DNA from: Chryseobacterium sp. 6424
GTDB lineage: Bacteria; Bacteroidota; Bacteroidia; Flavobacteriales; Weeksellaceae
Direction of reading: 5' to 3'
Assembly (NCBI RefSeq): GCF_003692615.1
Contig: NZ_CP023540.1
Location: 434,001 to 498,000 of the forward strand
DNA: 64,000 nucleotides
Part shown: positions 57,128-64,000 of the stretch, piece after piece
Layout of the letters: each line of letters opens with the position of its first letter
Numbering within the stretch: position 1 is the first letter of the stretch
The notes under the pieces: generated by a model
Database searches by the model: none
What the model was told of the DNA's origin: nothing
The model's input: the letters and a program-made list of their open reading frames with translations, nothing else
Position numbers and translations under genes: made by a program

Positions 57128-58285
57128 ATGACACAAAATACAACTTTTTCCGCCAGACTTAAGGTAATGACCGTTGTAGGAACCCGTCCGGAAATTATCA
57201 GATTATCACGTGTGCTTATGGCTCTGGACAATTTTGATGCTATCGACCACATCATCGTTCATACAGGACAAAATTATGACTACGAGCTCAATCAGATATT
57301 TTTTGAAGACTTAGGTTTAAGAAAGCCGGACTATTTCCTGGAAGCTGCGGGCAAGACGGCTACCGAAACCGTTGGGAATATTCTAATTAAGATAGATCCT
57401 TTATTGGAAGAATTAAAACCTGATGCGTTCTTGGTTTTAGGGGATACCAATTCCTGCCTTTGCACCATTCCGGCCAAGAAGAGACATATCCCGATCTTCC
57501 ACATGGAAGCCGGAAACCGCTGCTTCGACCAGCGTGTACCGGAGGAAACCAACCGCAAGATTGTAGACCATACCGCGGATATTAATTTAACGTATTCTGA
57601 TATTGCGAGAGAATATTTATTAAGGGAAGGCCTGCCTGCGGACAGAATCATCAAGACGGGCTCACCCATGTTCGAAGTCTTGAATCATTATCTGCCACAG
57701 ATCGAGGCTTCCAATGTTATTGAGAAACTGAACCTGGAGGAAGGGAAATTTTTCGTTGTCTCGTCGCATCGTGAGGAGAACATCAATTCCGAGAAAAACT
57801 TCCGGGGACTTATGGACGCGCTGAATGCCATCGCAGAAAAGTATGGTTACCCAGTGATCGTATCCACTCATCCGCGTACAAAAAACATGATCGATAAGAT
57901 GAAGCTGGAAATGCATCCGCTCATCCAGTTCCTGAAACCACTGGGTTTCCATGATTATAACGCTTTGCAGAAAAGGTCATTTGCGGTTCTTTCCGATTCC
58001 GGCACCATCTCTGAAGAATCTTCCATATTGAATTTCAGGGCGTTGAATATCCGTCAGGCTCATGAAAGGCCCGAAGCGATGGAAGAGGCCAGCGTAATGA
58101 TGGTGGGCTTGTCACCGGAACGTATTTTACAGGGCCTAACACAGGTTTTACAGCAGAAAGTAGGGAAAGAAAGAAACTTCAGGCCTGTAGCGGACTATTC
58201 GATGCCAAACGTTTCCGAAAAAATGGTACGTATCATCCTGAGTTATACCGATTATGTGAACAGAGTAGTTTGGACAAAAATTTAA
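57128..58285 (+). CDS. capG: UDP-N-acetyl-sugar 2-epimerase CapG/FnlC/WbjD
   Basis: Last step to UDP-L-FucNAc, of the non-hydrolysing UDP-GlcNAc 2-epimerase fold (WecB-like). 385 residues from the ATG at 57128. The frame is open further up to 57062, but that part is heptad-array sequence. Signatures are LKVMTVVGTRPEIIRLSRVL, VHTGQNYDYELNQIFF, HMEAGNRCFDQRVPEETNRK and VLSDSGTISEESSILNF. Completes the pathway with CapE and CapF. Confidence 0.93.
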   Translation: MTQNTTFSARLKVMTVVGTRPEIIRLSRVLMALDNFDAIDHIIVHTGQNYDYELNQIFFEDLGLRKPDYFLEAAGKTATETVGNILIKIDPLLEELKPDAFLVLGDTNSCLCTIPAKKRHIPIFHMEAGNRCFDQRVPEETNRKIVDHTADINLTYSDIAREYLLREGLPADRIIKTGSPMFEVLNHYLPQIEASNVIEKLNLEEGKFFVVSSHREENINSEKNFRGLMDALNAIAEKYGYPVIVSTHPRTKNMIDKMKLEMHPLIQFLKPLGFHDYNALQKRSFAVLSDSGTISEESSILNFRALNIRQAHERPEAMEEASVMMVGLSPERILQGLTQVLQQKVGKERNFRPVADYSMPNVSEKMVRIILSYTDYVNRVVWTKI

Positions 58286-58288
58286 GCA

Positions 58289-59488
58289 ATGCAAAAACTT
58301 TGGATCGCTAGTGAATTATTCTATCCGGAGGAGACTTCAACTTCTTTTATATTGACAAAAATAGCCAATAAGATGGCTAGTAAATATACTGTAAATGTGG
58401 TGTGCGGAAACCCAGTATATGACAAAAATAGAAAAAGTAAATCTTTTATATTAAATCATAACGTTAAAGTACATAGAATTAAAACTATTTCAGGTAATAA
58501 AAATAGTTTATTGTTTCGTAGTTTAAGGTTTTTATTTTTAAGTTTTCGTATATTTTTATATCTCATTAGGAATGTGAGAGAAGGTGATAGAATTTTAATT
58601 GTAACCAATCCAGCTCCGTTAATTATTTTAATTTCAATTTTAAAGCAAATAAAAAAGGTACATGTCACTATCCTTGTGCATGACGTGTTCCCTGAAAATA
58701 CTATTCCGGCTAAGATATTATATTCGGAAGCCAGTATCATTTACAGAATTTTAAAACACATATTTGATTTTGCCTATAGTAAAGCTGATCAATTAATTGT
58801 ACTTGGGCGTGATATGTATAAAGTTCTCGAGAGGAAGACTAAAAGATTTAAGCGTAGACCTTTCATTAGAATTATTGAAAACTGGGGAGATATACATAGT
58901 ATTTATCCAATACCCAAAGATGAGATATATAAAAATCATCCACCTTTAAAAAACAAGGTCGTTTTTCAGTTTGCAGGAAATTTAGGGAGGGTACAAGGCC
59001 TTAAGGAGCTTATGGAAGTGATAAAAAATGTTAATAATAATCATATAGTTTTTTACTTCATTGGTGAAGGCGCCCTAAAAACAGAAATGATGGATATGGT
59101 GACTTTCTACAATATTTCTAATGTTTTTTTTGGAGATACTTATTCCAGAGACAAACAAGTTGAAATACTTAATCAGGCAGATATCTCAATGGTAAGTTTA
59201 TCAGCGGGTATGTTTGGTTTAGGTGTACCATCAAAAGTTTATAATATTTTAGCTGCTGGAGTTCCAATCTTATATATTGGTGAAGAGAATACAGAAATTG
59301 ATTTATTAATTAAAGAAAATGATATTGGCTATTCCTTTCAGAAAAGTGATCATTTGCTGGCATTTTTTAACGATGTTAATCAGGATTTTCGTGAGGATTT
59401 GTATATTAAAAAGAATAATTCAAGAAAAATTGCTGAGAAATACTTTTCAGAGGAAGTAATTTTAAATAAGTTTTATAACAGTCTTTAA
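58289..59488 (+). CDS. Family 4 glycosyltransferase, WbuB-like (putative FucNAc transferase)
   Basis: A 399-residue GT-B transferase with the N-terminal WIASELFYPEETSTSFILTK, a segment of predicted membrane contact (LRFLFLSFRIFLYLIR), NLGRVQGLKELMEVIKN in the nucleotide region and SLSAGMFGLGVPSKVYNILA. Genes of this type follow fnlABC in other O-antigen clusters and are thought to transfer L-FucNAc; that link is by context. Very AT-rich again. Confidence 0.82.
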   Translation: MQKLWIASELFYPEETSTSFILTKIANKMASKYTVNVVCGNPVYDKNRKSKSFILNHNVKVHRIKTISGNKNSLLFRSLRFLFLSFRIFLYLIRNVREGDRILIVTNPAPLIILISILKQIKKVHVTILVHDVFPENTIPAKILYSEASIIYRILKHIFDFAYSKADQLIVLGRDMYKVLERKTKRFKRRPFIRIIENWGDIHSIYPIPKDEIYKNHPPLKNKVVFQFAGNLGRVQGLKELMEVIKNVNNNHIVFYFIGEGALKTEMMDMVTFYNISNVFFGDTYSRDKQVEILNQADISMVSLSAGMFGLGVPSKVYNILAAGVPILYIGEENTEIDLLIKENDIGYSFQKSDHLLAFFNDVNQDFREDLYIKKNNSRKIAEKYFSEEVILNKFYNSL

Positions 59489-60382
59489 ATGAAAATATTA
59501 TTTACAGGTGCTAATGGTTTTTTGGGACGTCATGTAATACCTTTACTGAGAAAAAAAAGCTTTGATGTACGAACATTGAGTACACAAGTAGGTGATTATG
59601 TATATGATATCACTAAGGAAATGCCCTTTTTTGATGAAGAGTTTGATGTTATTTTTCATGCCGCAGGCAAGGCACATTCAATTCCGAGTAATTATGAAGA
59701 AGAGAATGAATTCTATGATATTAATTTTGAAGGAACAAAAAAAATATGTAAGGCCTTAGAAAATAAACTACCTAAAATATTCATATTTATAAGCAGCGTT
59801 GCAGTCTATGGAATTGATTCAGGTGTAGCTATTACCGAGCAAACCCCTTTAAATGGGGCTACCCCATATGCTAAGAGTAAGATTCGAGCAGAAGAATTCT
59901 TATTACAATGGAGTGAGAAGCACGGTGTTAGATTGTATATCCTACGTCCATCATTAATCGCTGGCCCTGAACCGCCAGGAAATTTGGGTAATATGATTAA
60001 TGCCATAAAAAAAGGACATTATTTTAATATTGGAGGTGGTAAAGCATTAAAAAGCATTCTTTGGGTGGAAGACTTTGCAGAGATATTAGTCAAGACTTTA
60101 GATAATAAAGGAGGTATTTATAACGTATGTGATAGCCAAAACTATAGCTTTAAAGAAATTTCTACTATGATTGCCGAAAGGATGAACAAAAGTACGCCTC
60201 ATAATATTCCTTTTATCTTGGCGAAGCTTTTGGCAGTCATAGGAGATGTAGTTGGGAAAGGCTTTCCGTTAGACTCAATGAAATTAGATAAAATCACAAA
60301 ATCGCTTACATTTAGTAACCAGAAAATAACTTCAGAATTGGGGTTTGCACCATCTAATGTTAACAAAAAATTTATGATATAA
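59489..60382 (+). CDS. NAD-dependent sugar epimerase/reductase (WbpV-like)
   Basis: A 297-residue extended SDR. It shows FTGANGFLGRHVIPLL, FHAAGKAHSIPSNY, FISSVAVYG and the catalytic YAKSK. In Pseudomonas and E. coli clusters a WbpV-type 4-reductase stands next to a WbpL/WecA-type transferase and makes UDP-QuiNAc or UDP-FucNAc for it; the same pair occurs here. The exact reaction is inferred from context. The start codon directly follows the stop of the previous gene (no gap). Confidence 0.82.
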   Translation: MKILFTGANGFLGRHVIPLLRKKSFDVRTLSTQVGDYVYDITKEMPFFDEEFDVIFHAAGKAHSIPSNYEEENEFYDINFEGTKKICKALENKLPKIFIFISSVAVYGIDSGVAITEQTPLNGATPYAKSKIRAEEFLLQWSEKHGVRLYILRPSLIAGPEPPGNLGNMINAIKKGHYFNIGGGKALKSILWVEDFAEILVKTLDNKGGIYNVCDSQNYSFKEISTMIAERMNKSTPHNIPFILAKLLAVIGDVVGKGFPLDSMKLDKITKSLTFSNQKITSELGFAPSNVNKKFMI

Positions 60383-60386
60383 CTAA

Positions 60387-61391
60387 ATGGAGTATCTACT
60401 GATTATTCTGCTGCTCACTATATTAATGCTGCTTTACTTTAAAATCGCCCGGCGCTTCAACATCATTGATAAGCCCAACCACCGTAGCGCCCATTCCGAA
60501 GTTACGATTCGGGGTGGCGGCATTGTATTTCCTATTGCTTTTTTGTTGTTTCTTGCGATGTCATATGGCAGAAAGCTAGCTGATGCACCATTATTAAATA
60601 CCGCGCCTACTGATCAGAATTATTTGCTGTTCGGGATCGGGTTGGGTCTCATCTGTTTAATTAGTTTTATTGATGATGTGATGGATCTCTCTGGCAAAAT
60701 ACGTATTATATTTCATGTAGCTGCCGTTACTTTTTTACTGCTCTTTCTGGAGGTGTTTCTGCTACCCGTTTGGGTAATTGGCATACTTTATATTCTTATT
60801 ATTGGTATTTTGAATGGTTATAATTTCATGGACGGAATCAACGGGATTACGGGTCTTTACAGTTTGGGAGTTCTGGCAACCCTTTTCTATGTAAATGAAA
60901 ATGTAGTCGATTTTGTGACTCCTGCATTTATAATCTATCCGGCCATTGCGTGCCTCGTTTTTCTTTTCTTCAATTTCCGCAAAAAAGCCCGCTGCTTCAT
61001 GGGCGACATCGGCAGCATGGGTATCGCGTTCTGGATTATCGCCTTGATTGGGTTGCTGATGACAAAAACAGCAGAATTAAAATGGATATTATTTCTTGCC
61101 GTATATGGCGTAGAAGTTATTGCTACCCTACTGGAGCGTATCAGGCTCAGAGAAAATATATTTAAGGCACATCGTCGACACTTATATCAACTTTTTGTGA
61201 ATGAGAAGAAGGTGTCGCATTTGGTTGTAAGTTCTGTATATGCTGCTTGCCAGCTGGTGTTGAATATATTTATTATAAGTTCATCATGGCCTGCAAAAAA
61301 GGTGTTTCCAATCGTATTGATTCCGCTGGTTCTTATATATTTTCTCTTGAAATATCGTATCAAAAAACAAATAACACACCTAAATGTCTAG
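60387..61391 (+). CDS. WecA/WbpL-like undecaprenyl-phosphate sugar-1-phosphate transferase
   Basis: Initiating membrane transferase that loads the first sugar phosphate on undecaprenyl phosphate, 334 residues with about ten helices. Motifs are DKPNHRSAHSEVTIRGGGIV, the Asp-rich FIDDVMDL, NGYNFMDGINGI, FMGDIGSM and the basic loop EVIATLLERIRLRENIFKAHRRHLYQ (parts). With the WbpV-like reductase it probably starts the repeat unit with an N-acetylated 6-deoxy sugar. Confidence 0.9.
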   Translation: MEYLLIILLLTILMLLYFKIARRFNIIDKPNHRSAHSEVTIRGGGIVFPIAFLLFLAMSYGRKLADAPLLNTAPTDQNYLLFGIGLGLICLISFIDDVMDLSGKIRIIFHVAAVTFLLLFLEVFLLPVWVIGILYILIIGILNGYNFMDGINGITGLYSLGVLATLFYVNENVVDFVTPAFIIYPAIACLVFLFFNFRKKARCFMGDIGSMGIAFWIIALIGLLMTKTAELKWILFLAVYGVEVIATLLERIRLRENIFKAHRRHLYQLFVNEKKVSHLVVSSVYAACQLVLNIFIISSSWPAKKVFPIVLIPLVLIYFLLKYRIKKQITHLNV

Positions 61392-61719
61392 TTTGATTTA
61401 AAAATCATTTATACAGATTACTGATATTGTTTATCACTTTATCAAAAAATGATTTATTAGTTTCTTAAAGATCAGTGCTGAATAAGTCATTTTCGTAGTA
61501 TATTTTCAACTTTCCAGTCGCATTCTTAGTTAATTTTAATAAATTTGTGATTCTGTTATCACCATGAATATACAAAGAAATTTTCTTCAAAAAAATATTT
61601 GATTGTGTTATTTCTGCATTTACTATAATCATTCTAAGTACAGCGTTTTTCTAGTGATTACCCACTTTAACCGAATATTCTAATATTTAATAAAATTAAA
61701 AAATAAACCTTCTTCACAA
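61392..61719. other. AT-rich gene-free stretch within the polysaccharide locus
   Basis: About 330 bp of very AT-rich DNA between the initiating transferase and the aminotransferase. Stops occur in all frames, no heptad array, hairpin terminator or exact TAnnTTTG box was found. It may mark a boundary between two gene modules. Confidence 0.5.
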
Positions 61720-62862
61720 ATGACGGATAAAATTTGGCTCTCTTCACCGCACATGGGCGGTGCTGAATTAAAATATATTCATGAAGCTTTCGAGCAGAAT
61801 TGGGTTGCACCGTTGGGGCCTAATGTCAATAATTTTGAAGATGACTTGAAAGATTATCTGCAGGAAGATATAGAAGTGGCTGCACTAAGTGCCGGCACAG
61901 CAGCGCTGCATTTAGCACTCCTTATTCTTGGCGTAAGTGCCGGTGATGAGGTAATCTGCCAAACATTCACTTTTGCTGCCTCTGCAAATCCCATTACTTA
62001 TGTTGGTGCAAAACCGGTGTTTATAGATAGCGAAAACCAGACCTGGAACATGTGCCCTGACGCTTTGGAACAAGCCATTATCGACAGAAACAAATTGGGA
62101 AAAAAGCCCAAGGCTATTATTGTAGTGCACCTCTATGGCATGCCCGCACAAATGGACAGGATTGCAGAGATTGCCCACCGTTACAGTATCCCTTTAATTG
62201 AAGATGCCGCCGAAGCCTTAGGCTCTACCTTCAAAGGGCAGAAGTGTGGTACATTTGGCGATATGTCAGTGCTGAGTTTCAATGGGAATAAAATTATTAC
62301 AACTTCTGGTGGTGGCGCGCTTATATGCAAAAATATGGCGCAAAAGCACAAAGCTATTTTCCTGTCAACCCAGGCCCGAGATAACGCACCACATTACCAG
62401 CATTCGGAAGTTGGCTATAATTACCGTATGAGCAATATTTCTGCAGGTATCGGCAGAGGACAAATGGAGGTGTTGGACCAAAGAGTAGAAGAAAGGAGGG
62501 CAAATCATCACTTTTATCTGAATCTATTTAAAGACATCCCGGGGACCAAAGTCTTTACAGAACCTGATGCAGCCTATTTTTCCAATCACTGGCTCTCCGC
62601 TGTTACGATAGATGAAAGCTTGGCCGGCTTCAATGCAGATGAATTATATCTTGCTTTAAAGGAGGAAAATATAGAATCTCGTCCCCTTTGGAAGCCCATG
62701 CATCTTCAGCCTGTATTTCAGGATGCTCCATATTATGGGGGCAAAGTTGCGGAAGAATTGTTTAATACAAGTTTATGTTTGCCATCAGGCTCTAATCTTA
62801 GTAATGCTGACCGTGAAAGAATCAAAGCGGTGATTTCTGCGGTTAATATCCGTGTAAATTAA
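61720..62862 (+). CDS. DegT/DnrJ/EryC1-type sugar aminotransferase
   Basis: PLP enzyme that aminates a nucleotide-linked keto sugar, 380 residues. It has the N-terminal KIWLSSPHMGGAELKYIHEA, AALSAGTAALHLALLIL, PLIEDAAEALGS and the PLP lysine K191 in SFNGNKIITTSGGGAL. The N-terminus resembles PglE-type aminotransferases that use a UDP-4-keto sugar, the product type of the WbpM-like enzyme. The exact sugar is inferred. Confidence 0.9.
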   Translation: MTDKIWLSSPHMGGAELKYIHEAFEQNWVAPLGPNVNNFEDDLKDYLQEDIEVAALSAGTAALHLALLILGVSAGDEVICQTFTFAASANPITYVGAKPVFIDSENQTWNMCPDALEQAIIDRNKLGKKPKAIIVVHLYGMPAQMDRIAEIAHRYSIPLIEDAAEALGSTFKGQKCGTFGDMSVLSFNGNKIITTSGGGALICKNMAQKHKAIFLSTQARDNAPHYQHSEVGYNYRMSNISAGIGRGQMEVLDQRVEERRANHHFYLNLFKDIPGTKVFTEPDAAYFSNHWLSAVTIDESLAGFNADELYLALKEENIESRPLWKPMHLQPVFQDAPYYGGKVAEELFNTSLCLPSGSNLSNADRERIKAVISAVNIRVN

Positions 62863-62892
62863 GCCAAACGGTTGTTTTAAACATTACCATTA

Positions 62893-63906
62893 ATGCACGA
62901 AACATTAAAAATAGCCATCCTCGGCTACGGACATATCGGAAAGAAACATGCAGAAATGGTCACACAAATTGAAGGATGTGACCTCATCGCGCTGATTGAT
63001 CCTAAATTTGCTACGGAATCAGCGCCGTATTCCCCGGATGTGTCTACTTTTCATACCCTCGAAGAGCTTCTGGAAAGTCCGCTCGAAACTGATATTGTCG
63101 CCATTTGTACACCCAATGGTTTGCACTTTTCTCATGCCCGGTTGCTCCTCGAAAATCAGATCCACATTATTATAGAAAAACCAGCCGCGTTACGTTCAGA
63201 GCAAGTGATATTGCTTCAAAAACTGGCCACTGAAAACAAGGTGCATATATTTCCGGTGATGCAAAACCGGTTTTCGCCACCTGCAGTTTGGTTGAAAAGC
63301 ATGATAGAAGCCAATGTGCTTGGCAAAATTTACATGGTGCAGGTATCATGTTTCTGGAACCGTAACGAGCATTATTACGCAAAAGGTTCGTGGCGGGGAA
63401 CGAAAGATCTCGATGGCGGAACGCTCTACACGCAGTTTTCGCATTATCTCGACATCATGTACTGGCTTTTTGGCGACATCACCAACATCAGGTCGAAATT
63501 CGCTGATTTCAATCATAAAGATCTCACAGAATTTGAAGACAGCGGCATCATTACGTTCGATTTTGCAAGTGGCGGCATGGGAAGTTTCACGTTTTCCACT
63601 TCCACTTACCTCGAAAATCTTGAAAGTTCGCTCACCGTTCTCGCAGAATTCGGCTCCATAAAAATTGGCGGACAGTACATGAATAAAGTGGAAAAATGCC
63701 TGATCCGCGACTATGACGCGCCGGTGCTGCCGGAAACCAATGGTGCCAATGATTACGGGGCTTTCAAAGGATCTGCGCAAAACCACCATCAGCTTTACCA
63801 GAACGTAATAGACTTTTTGCAGAACGGCAAAGCGATACAGACCACCACCGACGACAGCGTGAAAGTCCTCAGAATAATAGAAAAAATATACGCCTCAACC
63901 GAATGA
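62893..63906 (+). CDS. Gfo/Idh/MocA family sugar oxidoreductase
   Basis: NAD(P)-dependent sugar dehydrogenase, 337 residues. The Rossmann motif is AILGYGHIGKKHAEMV. The EKP motif is IIIEKPAALRSEQ, and the substrate domain starts with MQNRFSPPAVWLK, with GTLYTQFSHYLDIMYWLFGD holding the catalytic His. WlbA/WbpB-like enzymes of this family oxidise UDP-sugars for 3-amino sugars; the pairing with the upstream aminotransferase fits. One base plus the stop separates it from rfbC. Confidence 0.88.
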   Translation: MHETLKIAILGYGHIGKKHAEMVTQIEGCDLIALIDPKFATESAPYSPDVSTFHTLEELLESPLETDIVAICTPNGLHFSHARLLLENQIHIIIEKPAALRSEQVILLQKLATENKVHIFPVMQNRFSPPAVWLKSMIEANVLGKIYMVQVSCFWNRNEHYYAKGSWRGTKDLDGGTLYTQFSHYLDIMYWLFGDITNIRSKFADFNHKDLTEFEDSGIITFDFASGGMGSFTFSTSTYLENLESSLTVLAEFGSIKIGGQYMNKVEKCLIRDYDAPVLPETNGANDYGAFKGSAQNHHQLYQNVIDFLQNGKAIQTTTDDSVKVLRIIEKIYASTE

Positions 63907-63907
63907 T

Positions 63908-64000
63908 ATGAAAATTACCGAAACACCGCTAAAAGACTGCTACATCATAGAGCCCACCATCATCGAGGATGAGCGCGGCTACTTTTATGAGAAATACAAC
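63908..64000 (+). CDS. rfbC: dTDP-4-dehydrorhamnose 3,5-epimerase, cut by window end
   Basis: Only the first 31 codons are present (KITETPLKDCYIIEPTIIED then ERGYFYEKYN), the conserved N-terminus of RmlC/RfbC. Its presence suggests that the other dTDP-rhamnose genes follow outside the window. Confidence 0.9.
   Translation, partial: MKITETPLKDCYIIEPTIIEDERGYFYEKYN

Overview
The window comes from a Bacteroidota genome, most likely the Chryseobacterium/Kaistella group of the Weeksellaceae. The evidence is a THX ribosomal protein gene, lipoproteins of flavobacterial DUF families, a metallopeptidase with a type IX secretion C-terminal domain, a Wolinella-type three-subunit succinate dehydrogenase, promoters resembling the Bacteroidota -7 box TAnnTTTG, and no visible Shine-Dalgarno signals. 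No rRNA or tRNA gene, CRISPR array or prophage was recognised.

Layout. Positions 1-8477 hold the end of the S10-spc-alpha ribosomal supercluster (rplE, cut by the window edge, through rplQ, with secY, infA and rpoA). Positions 8.5-12 kb carry a small lipoprotein, eno and gltA. Positions 11.8-12.5 kb are gene-free, with a repetitive hairpin element and a 21-bp minisatellite. Then come a three-part PaaZ-like fusion protein, a solitary IS200-like (RAYT-type) transposase among REP hairpins, a SMUG2-type uracil-DNA glycosylase, an enoyl-CoA hydratase and a short-chain dehydrogenase. Positions 18.4-33.4 kb hold housekeeping genes: aspS, THX, lpxB, comEC, sdhC-sdhA-(DUF2846)-sdhB, a thioredoxin-fold lipoprotein without its cysteines, rlmD and two outer-envelope proteins. 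A secreted metallopeptidase, trmB, rpsB/rpsI/rplM and lplA follow.

From 42.7 kb to the end lies a surface polysaccharide locus, nearly all on the + strand. It starts with a membrane-bound nucleotide-sugar dehydratase and the Wza/Wzc export pair. The serotype-specific part follows: Wzx flippase, Wzy-like polymerase, glycosyltransferases, the complete UDP-L-FucNAc pathway (CapE, CapF, CapG) with a WbuB-like transferase, and a WecA/WbpL-like initiating transferase. An aminotransferase, a Gfo/Idh/MocA oxidoreductase and the start of rfbC close the window.

The most unusual signal is a set of repeats that all have a period of exactly 7 bp but use different unit sequences. They sit in intergenic spacers inside operons: rpsN/rpsH, rpmD/rplO, rpsK/rpsD, sdhC/sdhA, rpsI/rpsB and twice in the FucNAc operon. 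Both FucNAc-operon copies surround a gene for an Avd/S23-like four-helix-bundle protein, one intact and one frameshifted. Heptad sequence appears to have become the N-terminus of one neighbouring enzyme. This looks like a family of insertion-like elements whose mechanism I cannot name.
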